This document shows positions 50,118 through 58,647 of a stretch of DNA of 64,000 nt, piece after piece (the first letter of the stretch is position 1; every line of letters starts with the position of its first letter). The position numbers were made by a program, and so were the translations under genes. Below the pieces are notes generated by a model, which was given only the letters and a program-made list of their open reading frames with translations, was not told where the DNA came from and did not search any database. Source of the DNA: Granulicella paludicola (GTDB taxonomy: Bacteria; Acidobacteriota; Terriglobia; Terriglobales; Acidobacteriaceae); NCBI RefSeq assembly GCF_025685545.1, contig NZ_JAGSYC010000026.1, positions 434,001 to 498,000 on the forward strand, read 5' to 3'.

Positions 50118-50729
50118 ATGAATGAAGTCTTTCAATCCGTCGAGGCACCGCAGGTCGAGCCAACCGAGCCGTGTATGCGTCAGGACCCACGCAGCCGCCG
50201 CACCCGCGAGCTGCTGCAGCAGGCCTTGGCTAAGCTGATGGAAGAGAAAGACTTCGACAAGATTTCGGTGAATGACATTACAGGGGCGGCCACAGTAAAT
50301 CGCGCTACCTTCTATGCCCATTATCCTGATAAGTTTGCGCTGCTGGAGTGCCTGGTCGCGGGTCAGTTCCACGCGCTGCTCGACGAGCGGGGAGTCAGCT
50401 TCAACGGTAGTTGTTCCAGTGCTCTGCGCGCTTTTGTACTGGGTGTCTGCGACTTTCTGGCTCGTAGCCCGGGTGTCGATTGCGAGCCGGGTCGACCGAT
50501 GGAGCCGCACATGGAGTCTGCTGTGGTTGCGGTGGTGCGCGGCATGCTGCTGGAGGGGATGAGGAACCACATCGACCCCTCGTCAACGGCCTCGCCCGAG
50601 CTGCGTTCAGCTACGATCAGCTGGGCGATCTTTGGAGCGGCGAAAGAGTGGGTTCGCACGCAAAACCGACTGAGTTCGGATGAGATCGCCGACATCATCA
50701 CATCGCTCGTCGGCCCGTTGATGCATTAG
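50118..50729 (+). CDS. TetR/AcrR-family transcriptional regulator
   Basis: About 203 residues from the ATG at 50118; the in-frame extension to 50070 would overlap the operator repeats. N-terminal DNA-binding domain: RRTRELLQQALAKLMEEKDF, then ISVNDITGAATVNRATFYAH with YPDKFALLECLV, the helix-turn-helix signature. The C-terminal ligand domain is not recognisable but normal in size. Divergently placed to azoR-doxX, it is probably their repressor, released by a quinone or other toxic ligand. Its stop overlaps the stop of the convergent gene by the tetranucleotide ttag. Confidence 0.88.
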   Translation: MNEVFQSVEAPQVEPTEPCMRQDPRSRRTRELLQQALAKLMEEKDFDKISVNDITGAATVNRATFYAHYPDKFALLECLVAGQFHALLDERGVSFNGSCSSALRAFVLGVCDFLARSPGVDCEPGRPMEPHMESAVVAVVRGMLLEGMRNHIDPSSTASPELRSATISWAIFGAAKEWVRTQNRLSSDEIADIITSLVGPLMH

Positions 50730-51952
50730 TGCTGTGCCTGCACAGGTACGAGCGAGGCGGTAAAACCGGAGAGGTCCGTGTCGGTTACAACAATGGGCTG
50801 CGAGAGCGGTTGGAAGCTCACGACGGGTTCCGTTGAAGTGCCTCCGCCGCGAAAGCCAACGGACGCCCGGGTGCTGGCTCCGTTGATAGCCAGCACGTAG
50901 TTGCCCGGCGGCACATAGCGCACATTGAAGCTGCCGTCCGCCGCGATGGTTCCCCGCAGGACAAGCGAAGAGTCACTGGCATCCGTGATCGTGACGCCAC
51001 CGGAGGCTACATTCTGGGTCGCGTCCGAGCTGTTCACCTGGCCGCTCACGGTGCGCAGCGAACGCAGGTCGATCACGATGCGCACATCGGTGCGCTCGTC
51101 GCCAGCGCGCACCGTATAACTTTTCGCCGCGCTCTTGCGGAAGACTCCCGGCGCATAGACCCGCAGCACAGACACCACACCTCCGCGCGCTGCGCCGAAA
51201 CCATTCTGGCGACTGGCAGGAAGTAGCGCCTGGATTTGATAGTCGCTGCCGGGCAGCCCCGCGATGCGGAACTCGCCGCGGTCGTCGGTCGTCGTGGACA
51301 GACCGAAGCTGCCCTGCGGGAGAGCGAGAATGAGCGGGGAGATTTGCGAGCCGGGCGGCGCTGCGGGATTCACCGCGGTGATCGAGATGCCAGCAGCCGG
51401 GCTACCATCCTCCCATAGGAGCTTCCCTCCGACAGTGCCTCCGCGTTGCAGGGTCACGGCGACAGAGTTTGCGGTTCCCGCATCGACATGCACCGTTGGC
51501 AGCGCGGCTACGAGTTGCGCGGGGTCTGCCCCGTTGGCTGCGGCAACGGTGAGCAGAGCGCGCTCCGACACATAGCCAAGCGCGGAGGCCGTCACGTAGT
51601 AATCACCCGGAGCCACGTTTGTGGCGGTGAAGGTGCCGTCGACTTCAGTCCGGGCACCGCTTGCGCCGAAGTTGCTACCACCGAAGCGACCGCCTCCCGA
51701 AGGGTTCGTAACGGAGGTGACGCTTACTAGTTGCACCTGAGCAAAACGGATGGGGCGTCGCGTGTCCTGCGCGTAGACCGTGCCAGTGACCGTGCCAGTG
51801 ACCGTGCCTGCTGGTGCTGAGTTTGCAGGCTGCACCTGCACCATCGGCGCGCCCTGCGCGGATAGATTCGCGGCGGCAAGCAACGGCAGGATGAGAACGA
51901 GATGCTGTGCGAAGCGGAGAGAGACGCGAGCAGTCGAGGACATCATAGTCAC
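50726..51952 (-). CDS. Exported CarboxypepD_reg-like (Ig-fold) repeat protein
   Basis: 408 residues with a signal peptide (HLVLILPLLAAANLSAQG). At least three beta-sandwich units of the carboxypeptidase-regulatory type follow: GTVTGTVYAQDTRRPIRFAQ, then FTATNVAPGDYYVTASALGY; GGTVGGKLLWEDGSPAAGIS, with GEFRIAGLPGSDYQIQALLP; and VSGQVNSSDATQNVASGGVT, with FNVRYVPPGNYVLAINGAST. There is no catalytic peptidase. Such proteins are surface or periplasmic in Acidobacteria; function unknown. The start may be ATG 1, 3 or 4 in MTMM. Confidence 0.82.
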   Translation of the reverse strand: MTMMSSTARVSLRFAQHLVLILPLLAAANLSAQGAPMVQVQPANSAPAGTVTGTVTGTVYAQDTRRPIRFAQVQLVSVTSVTNPSGGGRFGGSNFGASGARTEVDGTFTATNVAPGDYYVTASALGYVSERALLTVAAANGADPAQLVAALPTVHVDAGTANSVAVTLQRGGTVGGKLLWEDGSPAAGISITAVNPAAPPGSQISPLILALPQGSFGLSTTTDDRGEFRIAGLPGSDYQIQALLPASRQNGFGAARGGVVSVLRVYAPGVFRKSAAKSYTVRAGDERTDVRIVIDLRSLRTVSGQVNSSDATQNVASGGVTITDASDSSLVLRGTIAADGSFNVRYVPPGNYVLAINGASTRASVGFRGGGTSTEPVVSFQPLSQPIVVTDTDLSGFTASLVPVQAQH

Positions 51953-52102
51953 TACTTTATGGGCAAACAGCCAGTGTGGTGTCTTGGGAGTTCGTTACAG
52001 AAGTCTTGTTTGAAAAGGCGACTGCGTTTGTCGTAAAGGGCCGCGCCAAACTTCGCTCAAGATGGACAGATTTATTTTGTCAGGGGCTTTCAATTCAGGA
52101 TA

Positions 52103-53266
52103 CTAGTTGCCGAGTTCACGACGCACTCTCTCCATCGTCTCCAAGTAGAACGCAAGGTTGTGGATGGAGTTCAACGTTGCGCCCAGTGGTTCGCCGCTCG
52201 CGAACAGGTGCCGCAGATAGGCCCGCGTGTAGCGCTGGCAGACCATGCACTGGCAACCCTCGTCGATGGGGCGCTGATCCTCTGCGTTGTCCTGCTTCTT
52301 GATGTTCAGGCGAACGACAGCGCTGCGACGATCCTGCGGATCCTGGCGCGTGAAGAGCAGGCCGTGGCGACCGGCTCGAGTAGGCAGCACGCAGTCCATC
52401 ATGTCGACGCCCATCTTCGCGTACTCTTCGATCTCGTCCGGGTAGCCGACGCCCATGACGTAACGCGGCTTGTCTTTGGGCAGCACCTCGAGTGCGAGCG
52501 CGATCATCTCGCGGGTGACCTCGCGGGGTTCGCCCACGGCGAGGCCGCCGATCGCGTAGCCGGGCAAATCCATCTCCACGAGCCGCTCCGCTGATTCCCG
52601 CCGCAGGTCCGGGTACATGCCCCCCTGCACGATGCCGAAGAGAGCCTGGTGCTTGCCTGCAAACTTTGCTGGATCGTAGCCGTGCTCCGCGTCGCGCGCC
52701 AATGGATGCGTCCATGGCACCTCGTGGCGATGCTCTTCCCAGTACTTCTTCGACCGCGCGGCCCACGCGTGTGTGAGCGCCATCGAATCGCGCGTACGCT
52801 CCCAGCTTGCGGGGGTCTCTACGCACTCGTCGAAGACCATCATGATGTCGGCGCCGAGCGCGATCTGAACGGCCATGGAATGTTCAGGCGAGAAGAAGTG
52901 CTTGGATCCGTCGAGGTGCGAGCGGAACTCCACGCCATCTGCCGAGATCTTGCGGAGCTTCGCCAGCGAGAATACCTGGAAGCCGCCAGAGTCAGTGAGC
53001 ATCGACCGCCGCCAGCTCATGAACCGATGGACACCACCGGCCCGCGCGATCAACTCGTGCCCAGGCCGCAGGTAGAGGTGATAGGTGTTGGCGAGGATGA
53101 TCTCAGCATTGAGCTCCTCGACTACGTTCTGCGGCACGGCTTTCACCGTGGCCGCCGTGCCAACGGGCATAAAAACGGGAGTCTGGACATCGCCATGCGG
53201 CAGGCTTAGCTGCGCGCGGCGACCTCCCGACTCCGTTGTGTGTTGAACCTGAAACTCTAACGACAT
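52103..53266 (-). CDS. tgt: Queuine tRNA-ribosyltransferase (tRNA-guanine transglycosylase)
   Basis: Exchanges G34 for preQ1 in tRNAs with GUN anticodons. 387 residues, standard. LTDSGGFQVFSLAKLRKI holds the general base Asp, MDCVLPTRAGRHGLLFT the nucleophile Asp, and the C-terminus CQCMVCQRYTRAYLRHLF ... NSIH supplies the zinc ligands (three Cys and a His). AAGGA directly abuts the ATG, an unusually short spacing. In many bacteria tgt sits immediately before yajC-secDF; here both are on the minus strand but 8.4 kb apart. Confidence 0.96.
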   Translation of the reverse strand: MSLEFQVQHTTESGGRRAQLSLPHGDVQTPVFMPVGTAATVKAVPQNVVEELNAEIILANTYHLYLRPGHELIARAGGVHRFMSWRRSMLTDSGGFQVFSLAKLRKISADGVEFRSHLDGSKHFFSPEHSMAVQIALGADIMMVFDECVETPASWERTRDSMALTHAWAARSKKYWEEHRHEVPWTHPLARDAEHGYDPAKFAGKHQALFGIVQGGMYPDLRRESAERLVEMDLPGYAIGGLAVGEPREVTREMIALALEVLPKDKPRYVMGVGYPDEIEEYAKMGVDMMDCVLPTRAGRHGLLFTRQDPQDRRSAVVRLNIKKQDNAEDQRPIDEGCQCMVCQRYTRAYLRHLFASGEPLGATLNSIHNLAFYLETMERVRRELGN

Positions 53267-53305
53267 TCCTTCGATTGTAGTGAAGTCGCGAATGAAGCGA
53301 AGGCG

Positions 53306-53914
53306 CTACAGCTTCGTTGCTTCCACCACCGGACAGCTCGAGCTTTGCAGGCAGGCATCGATCAGTGTCTGCACCCTGGCGAAGACCTGTTTTCCGATCA
53401 CGCCCTGCTGCTTGCCGATGATGCCCTGCTGGCGTCCGATTTCACCCTGAGCGCGGCCGATGCTTCCCTGCTCCGCGCCGATGCGAGACATCTCCGCTGG
53501 GCTTGAGGCGGCTCGCATCTCGGCGCTTAGCGCCCGCTGCTGCGCGCTCAACGGCTTCTGCTGATCGGAGAGCGCCTTCTGCTGGCGGCTCAGCTCATGC
53601 ATGGGCGAATACATCTCTTCCACTTCATGGAGGCTGCCTGGCTGGTCGATCCGATAGAGAGCGCCGTTGGAGGAGAAGACGATGTAGTTGCCGGGATGTG
53701 CGTCAGCATACGCGCGCAGGCTGTTACCTTCTTCCCAGCCGCCATGCTGTGACGGTTCCTGGCCTTCGAGATGCAGTAAGAACGGGTGACCGTCGCCATG
53801 AAACTCTTCACTCACTGTCGCGGGTTTCGCTGTCTGTGCAGTGATCGACAACGGAAGCATCAGGCCAAGGCAAAGGCCTCGCGATAGTGCCGTCCTTACA
53901 TACTTTGCAAGCAT
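53306..53914 (-). CDS. Exported Gln-rich repeat protein of an ECF-sigma operon
   Basis: 202 residues from the ATG at 53914 (GGAGAG 6 bases upstream); the frame is open further but overlaps the preceding gene. Signal peptide (SRGLCLGLMLPLSITAQ). Residues 40-90 are a small beta domain (NYIVFSSNGALYRID). The rest is a chain of ~7-residue units (RQQKALSDQQKPLSAQQRAL, then GEIGRQQGIIGKQQGVIGKQ), likely a helix or beta-roll. Two Cys flank SSS near the end. Last gene in the sigma/anti-sigma unit; function unknown. It resembles bacterial M56-linked regulatory repeats only loosely. Confidence 0.72.
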   Translation of the reverse strand: MLAKYVRTALSRGLCLGLMLPLSITAQTAKPATVSEEFHGDGHPFLLHLEGQEPSQHGGWEEGNSLRAYADAHPGNYIVFSSNGALYRIDQPGSLHEVEEMYSPMHELSRQQKALSDQQKPLSAQQRALSAEMRAASSPAEMSRIGAEQGSIGRAQGEIGRQQGIIGKQQGVIGKQVFARVQTLIDACLQSSSCPVVEATKL

Positions 53915-53964
53915 GATCTCTCTCCTGTTTCGAGCTCTCTGTTGGGAATGTCCAGCAAAGGCGG

Positions 53965-54729
53965 TTACTCCGGCGCTTTCTCGCTGTGCCTGTCCGAGCC
54001 CTTGTCGTCCTGGAAGGCCTTCTGCGATTCGCGCAGAGCCTCGCGAGCTTCGGCCATGCGACGCTGCATCTCGGCGCTGTTGAGTGCCTTCATGCTTTGC
54101 GCCTTTGCTGCTATCTCGGCCTGCATCGTGCTGAAGTCCATCGAGTCGAGGCGGCTCAGAGCCATGTCGATCTGCGGCTGCACATTCAGCATCGCCATCT
54201 GCGGCAGAGCGCCCAGACCGGGGATCATCATGAAGGCATCGCCCGGACCCATGGGACCACCGCCTTCCCCTGTGCCGCGCTTGCGGATGGTGTGGATGAA
54301 GGTCAGCTCCTTCGGTTCCACGGTGATGATGGCGGTCTCCACCATGTCGTCGCTGCGGCGCTTGCTGCAGACATCGGTGGATTCGCCGGACTTCAGGCTG
54401 CGCGTGTGTACCGAGCAGTGCCAATCGCCTGTGTTGAGCTTGTTGCGGAAGGCATCGACGTCCGCGATGTTGTACATGCCCGGCTTGTCATACTCATAGG
54501 TGCGAACCACGTTCAACACCATGGTGCGGGCCTTCGCCTTGTCGCGGCCACCGACCATGCCCAGCGTATCTGGGTCCATCGTCACCTCGGTGACGTCGCT
54601 CGCACCCTTGGCAAAGACCTCCGTCCCTGCAAAGAGGTCATCCTTCATCGGCGCGCTCGTCTGCGCGTGTGCGAATGTTCCAGCTGCCATTGCCAACACC
54701 ATCATCCCTGCCATTTGCTTCATATTCAT
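53965..54729 (-). CDS. Exported hypothetical protein, third gene of the ECF-sigma operon
   Basis: About 254 residues from the ATG at 54729 (GGAGA 7 bases upstream). The signal peptide (MKQMAGMMVLAMAAGTFAHAQ) is clear. The middle has a ~110-residue domain with two Cys (DWHCSVHTRS and DVCSKRRS). The C-terminal 90 residues are a charged helix (AEIAAKAQSMKALNSAEMQR, AEAREALRESQKAFQ). No family recognised. Its position after sigma and anti-sigma, 28 bases downstream, suggests a periplasmic sensor or target of that system. Confidence 0.75.
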   Translation of the reverse strand: MNMKQMAGMMVLAMAAGTFAHAQTSAPMKDDLFAGTEVFAKGASDVTEVTMDPDTLGMVGGRDKAKARTMVLNVVRTYEYDKPGMYNIADVDAFRNKLNTGDWHCSVHTRSLKSGESTDVCSKRRSDDMVETAIITVEPKELTFIHTIRKRGTGEGGGPMGPGDAFMMIPGLGALPQMAMLNVQPQIDMALSRLDSMDFSTMQAEIAAKAQSMKALNSAEMQRRMAEAREALRESQKAFQDDKGSDRHSEKAPE

Positions 54730-54757
54730 CTCGTGTCTCCTGTCCGATCTCGTATCT

Positions 54758-55162
54758 CTATTCGATTGAATCCAGCTGCACACCCGCCTTGGCCAGCTGC
54801 TGGCGCGTGTGTGCGAGTGCCTGATCGGTGATGCGCGTCGCCGTCTCAAACTGCTGGGTCGCTGCCTCGCGCTCATGCCGCTGATGAATCTCTTCCAGCC
54901 CGAAGACACCCAGGGCCAGCATGGCTGCCAGTCCCAACGCGGCGTATCGCTGCACACGGGAGCGGAAGGCAATCACCTTCCCGGTAGTCGGCGCGGGGGG
55001 GACAGCAACCGCTTCGGCAGGCTTCGCGACTCGGTCCATGATCCTTGCCGCGAAGCCTTCCGGTGCATCGACGCGCTGCATCGCCTGCGTCAACTTCGTT
55101 TCAAAATCATTCGCTTCAAAAGCTTTCTGCACAGATTCTGTATTCAAAATGTCATCGCTCAT
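54758..55162 (-). CDS. Predicted membrane-anchored anti-sigma factor
   Basis: 134 residues. The N-terminal 75 residues are cytoplasmic and helical, followed by one membrane helix (YAALGLAAMLALGVFGLEEI) and a short periplasmic coiled segment. There is no visible zinc-binding HxxxCxxC motif, so it is not a classical ZAS protein. The ATG overlaps the TGA of the sigma gene (ATGA), indicating translational coupling. By context it should hold the ECF sigma factor inactive until an envelope signal. Confidence 0.75.
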   Translation of the reverse strand: MSDDILNTESVQKAFEANDFETKLTQAMQRVDAPEGFAARIMDRVAKPAEAVAVPPAPTTGKVIAFRSRVQRYAALGLAAMLALGVFGLEEIHQRHEREAATQQFETATRITDQALAHTRQQLAKAGVQLDSIE

Positions 55163-55686
55163 CGTACGTACTCCTTCATCGTTACTGCGGCCTTCCTGCG
55201 CAGCAGCTGTAGGCCGCGCTGCAGATTGCTTTTCACCGTGGCGACAGGCTGGTTCAGCAGTGTCGCAATCTCATCCGGCGTCATCTCTTCCTGGTACCGC
55301 AGCACGATGGCTACGCGCTGCTGCTCAGGGATCGTTCTCAACAACTCTTCGAGCAGCGCCAGCACCTTGGCGTTCAGTGCCTCGCTGTTGTCCTCGACAA
55401 ACTGTTCTTCCAGCCACTCCTCGGCGCCTGCCTCCGGCTGCCGGGAACGCTTCCGCAGCGAGTCCGTGGCGCGGTGTACCGTGACGCGGCGCAGCCAGAA
55501 CTTCACGTGATCTTCGCTCTCCAGCCGCGCCTGGGCACTTATGAGCTCGCGGTGCAGCTCCAGGAACGCATCCTGGGCCACCTCTTCGGCGGAGCCGTGC
55601 TCCCCCGTGACGCGCAGCGCCAGAGAGAACACCATGCGCTGGTGTGTCTCCACGAGTCTGCGAAAATCGGTCGATTCGATGGCCAT
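55159..55686 (-). CDS. ECF-type RNA polymerase sigma factor
   Basis: 175 residues with the two core regions. Sigma-2: FRRLVETHQRMVFSLALRVT, EEVAQDAFLELHREL, then VKFWLRRVTVHRATDSLRKR. Sigma-4: LRTIPEQQRVAIVLRYQEEM and DEIATLLNQPVATVKSNLQR. It heads a four-gene unit with the anti-sigma protein and two exported proteins. It would redirect RNA polymerase upon envelope stress; its own promoter sequence is not recognisable. Length and motifs are standard for the group. Confidence 0.92.
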   Translation of the reverse strand: MAIESTDFRRLVETHQRMVFSLALRVTGEHGSAEEVAQDAFLELHRELISAQARLESEDHVKFWLRRVTVHRATDSLRKRSRQPEAGAEEWLEEQFVEDNSEALNAKVLALLEELLRTIPEQQRVAIVLRYQEEMTPDEIATLLNQPVATVKSNLQRGLQLLRRKAAVTMKEYVR

Positions 55687-55802
55687 CGTCTGCTTTCAGG
55701 GGGTGTGCACTTACCCGCTCACTCACCTATACGACGAGGTATGCGCCCCCGAATGCAAAATCTTTCAGGGGCGTGCTTTTTCTTTCAGAATGTTTTGGTG
55801 AT

Positions 55803-56678
55803 TTAGTGGAGGCTTGCCGTCATCTGTTGCTGCAGAAGGACTTGCACGGCCTCGGGGACCGATAGGCTGTGGTCGAAGTAATGGAACTGCGTGCGGGTAA
55901 GCTCGCTGTTCTTCGCTACGGTCTTGAAGAGCGCGGCCTTGCCGCCGATCTGCGTCACCACATGCACCGTCCGCCAGTGCCCGTCTTCCAAATGCCTGTC
56001 GCTGGAAAAATGACTCCCCGCATGGATGTTGGCCAGCAGGCCCATGCCAATCGTTACCGGCTGGTCCAGCTTGCCTTCGATGTGCATCAGCCGCATCTGC
56101 GAGGCGTCGATGGCGAGCCAGCCGTTCATCCCGTGGAGCACCTGGTCTTCAATCGCGCTGGGTGACACTTCCGGATTCGGGTGGAAGTTCATCTTCCATA
56201 CGCCGTCTTCCAGCCTCACGTTATCGAAGAGGAAGTCTCTGGGGAGCAACTCCAGCATGTGCCGTGCGTGCAACTCGTCATTGCGGGTAGCCTGCCCCTT
56301 GCGGATGAAGTCTGCAGGGTCGGCGGCGATGGCGTTCAGCCGGGCGTGCTCCTGCTGCGCCTGCGCTGGCGTCAATGGCTTGCCATCGACGGCCAGCAGC
56401 ATGGCGATACGGCCATCCGAGTTCTCCACGATGCGCTCGTTCCAGAGATGTCCGCCGGTGCGCTCGGACCGCTCATTCGACAGGTACTCGTAGCATTCGC
56501 GATGCGCCGCCGCCTCGTTCTCGTTCTCGATCAGCGGCTTCAGGAGTTCCAGCGGAGTGTGCGGAACCTCCGTCTGTGCCATGGCAAACGCGCACGGCAT
56601 CATCCCAAGGATCGAAAGAGCGACGACACGAACGGCACGAACGCTGAGGGTTTGAATGAGAAATCTCCAGTGGAACAC
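55803..56678 (-). CDS. Exported hypothetical protein, tandem paralogue A
   Basis: Up to 291 residues, GTG start at 56678, hydrophobic leader ending MMPCAFAMAQ. It aligns with the next gene over the full length: NENEAAAHRECYEYLSNERS, GGHLW-ER-VE, LLAVDG-PLTP, LELLPRDFLFDNV, W-MNFHPNPEVSP, and SVPEAVQVLLQQ at the end. It has a beta-rich body that could be a LolA/outer-membrane-sorting-like fold, but I recognise no family. Conserved R-T-GGHLW and YLSNERS motifs suggest a common binding function. No terminator hairpin is obvious. Confidence 0.75.
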   Translation of the reverse strand: MFHWRFLIQTLSVRAVRVVALSILGMMPCAFAMAQTEVPHTPLELLKPLIENENEAAAHRECYEYLSNERSERTGGHLWNERIVENSDGRIAMLLAVDGKPLTPAQAQQEHARLNAIAADPADFIRKGQATRNDELHARHMLELLPRDFLFDNVRLEDGVWKMNFHPNPEVSPSAIEDQVLHGMNGWLAIDASQMRLMHIEGKLDQPVTIGMGLLANIHAGSHFSSDRHLEDGHWRTVHVVTQIGGKAALFKTVAKNSELTRTQFHYFDHSLSVPEAVQVLLQQQMTASLH

Positions 56679-56761
56679 TTCTATGAGACGCAGAAAAGCT
56701 GATTCGAGTCTAGAAGACGATTCTTATGGCTGGATGAAGGTGTCGCCACAAAAGACCGCTG

Positions 56762-57619
56762 CTATTTAGACGCAACTGGAAGGGTGCCTGGATTGCGCAA
56801 CAGCAGTTCTGCAGCCTCGGGAACGGAGAGTTCGCGGTCCAGCGGTTGGAACTCCGAGCGGTATAGATCGAGGTTCAGATCCACTGACTTGAAGAGCATC
56901 GCCTTCGCCCGCACCACCGTCGCCACGTGCATGGTGTGCCAGCGTCCATCGGTTTGCTGCCGGTCGGTGATGAAGCTGCTGCCCATGTGGATGTCCGCCA
57001 GCAGACCGAAGCCGATACTGACATCCTGGACGAGGTGAAAATCCATGTGGACCAGCCGCAAGTCCTTTGCGTCGATTACCAGCCGTCCGGCCATGTTGTG
57101 CAGCACCTTCTCCTCGAGATGCCCCGGCGTATAGCTGGGATCTGGCCGGAAGTTCATCTTCCACTGACCGTTGTCGAGCACGACATCCTCAAACAGGTAA
57201 TCGTGCGGCAGAACGTCCATCACCTGGCGGATGCGCTTCTCTTCGGTGCGCGCGTTCAGCTCATGCTTTACGAAGGTCTCCGGGTGGTCGTGGACCGTCT
57301 GCAGGCGGCTGTGCTCTTTCTGCATCTCCTCCGGGGTGAGCGTGCGGCCATCGACAGCCAGCAGCAGTCGCACGCGGCCTGGAGCGGTTTCCACGACACG
57401 CTCGGTCCACAGATGTCCGCCAGTGCGATCGGACCGCTCATTCGAGAGATATTCGTAGCGGTCATGCCGTGCGGCCGCCTCATTTTCGTTACGAATCATC
57501 GCGGCGACAAGCTCTCGCGGACTCTGCGGCACGACGGGTGGAGCTGCAAACGCAGGCAAACCTGCAGCCAGCAGCGCCGACGCGAGAAGCATCCGATTCG
57601 AGAGAAAGGGCGCAGCCAC
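56762..57619 (-). CDS. Exported hypothetical protein, tandem paralogue B
   Basis: About 285 residues from the GTG at 57619 (GGAGG five bases upstream, followed by VAAPFLSNRMLLASALLAAG). It shares the paralogue A motifs: NENEAAARHDRYEYLSNERS, DRTGGHLWTERVVE, LLLAVDGRTLTPEEMQ, DVLPHDYLFEDVV, WKMNFRPDPSYTPG and LSVPEAAELLLRNP. Roughly half of the residues match. The two genes are 83 bases apart and head-to-tail, a recent-looking tandem duplication that has since diverged. Function unknown. Confidence 0.75.
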   Translation of the reverse strand: MAAPFLSNRMLLASALLAAGLPAFAAPPVVPQSPRELVAAMIRNENEAAARHDRYEYLSNERSDRTGGHLWTERVVETAPGRVRLLLAVDGRTLTPEEMQKEHSRLQTVHDHPETFVKHELNARTEEKRIRQVMDVLPHDYLFEDVVLDNGQWKMNFRPDPSYTPGHLEEKVLHNMAGRLVIDAKDLRLVHMDFHLVQDVSIGFGLLADIHMGSSFITDRQQTDGRWHTMHVATVVRAKAMLFKSVDLNLDLYRSEFQPLDRELSVPEAAELLLRNPGTLPVASK

Positions 57620-57726
57620 AACGACCTCCACGCAGTCAGTCTAGCCGGAACAGAGTCTGCGGGTGAGGCCGAGTCTTCCGTGCAGGATGCTTATCGCCCA
57701 CCAATCCCCGGTTCGGACCAGCGGGA

Positions 57727-58509
57727 TCAGCCTTCGGGCTGTTCGCGGATGTCCACGTACGTGTTGGTGAAGGGGCGCTTGAAGAAGGTCGTCCAGAGAT
57801 AGTTGATGGAGTAGCGCGCGGCCATGGTCAGCATGCCTTCGTTCTTTAAGCGGCGCGCGGAGGAGAACATCTTCAGATCGAAGGTAAAGCGGACCTCGCC
57901 GACGGCGTTGAGGCGCCGGGCGATGTCAGTGTCCTCGCCATAGAAGCTGATATCGGTGTTGAAGCCGCCGATCTCCGCGAGCGCGCTGCGGCTGGTGACA
58001 AAGTTGCCGCCTTGCACCATGGAGCCGACACGCAGCACGTATCGGTTCATGGCGTAGGTGGCCCAGCCGATGAGGTAGAAGGCGTGCACGAAGAGCCGCT
58101 GACGCGCGTTGAGGTCGTAATAGAGCACCGGACCGGAGAGCGCTGCGAGGGATTGTTTCGCAGGGTCGAGCTTCGCTTTCTCTGCGTGGCTGCTGAAGGT
58201 GGCGAGCACCTGTTCAACCCAACCGGGCGTAAGGCGCGAGTCGGAGTCGACGTTGGCGATGAGGTCGCCGCTGCTGGCGGCGAAGCCTGCCTGACGGGCG
58301 AAGGTGAGTCCCTTGCGCGGTTCGTCGACAACGGTGACACCGGGGTAGCTCAGCGCGACCTCTCGGGTGCGGTCGTTGCTGGCGTTGTTGACGACGATGA
58401 TCTCAGTGGTTCCGGCAGGGAGGGCACGGGTCTGGTCGAGGATCGATTCCAGACAGGCCGGAAGGTAGGCTTCTTCGTTGTAGGCGGGGACCACGAAGCT
58501 AAGTCTCAT
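57727..58509 (-). CDS. Glycosyltransferase family 2
   Basis: About 260 residues from ATG 58509 (an ATG at 58539 adds ten). GT-A fold inverting transferase: RLSFVVPAYNEEAYLPACLE, EIIVVNNASNDRTREVA, KGLTFARQAGFAASSGDLIA with NVDSDSRL (DxD-like, metal binding), then GGNFVTSRSALAEIGGFNTD. A C-terminal stretch (YSINYLWTTFFKRPF) may contact the membrane. The likely role is polyisoprenoid or exopolysaccharide glycosylation. Divergent from the ThDP enzyme gene with about 140 bases between. Confidence 0.88.
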   Translation of the reverse strand: MRLSFVVPAYNEEAYLPACLESILDQTRALPAGTTEIIVVNNASNDRTREVALSYPGVTVVDEPRKGLTFARQAGFAASSGDLIANVDSDSRLTPGWVEQVLATFSSHAEKAKLDPAKQSLAALSGPVLYYDLNARQRLFVHAFYLIGWATYAMNRYVLRVGSMVQGGNFVTSRSALAEIGGFNTDISFYGEDTDIARRLNAVGEVRFTFDLKMFSSARRLKNEGMLTMAARYSINYLWTTFFKRPFTNTYVDIREQPEG

Positions 58510-58647
58510 ACTGCCGATGCTAGTGATGACATGTTTCAATCCGCTGAATTTATGCAGGATTCATGAGATGGGGATTGCGGCGGGTTCCATAACGCCTGTT
58601 GCCTCCTGCAACCCATTCTTTCGCACGAGTGTTTACGATAGAGCGAT

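Noticed and set aside
53915-54424. N-terminal extension of the Gln-rich exported protein
   Set aside because: Overlaps the upstream gene in another frame; the signal peptide begins at 53914.
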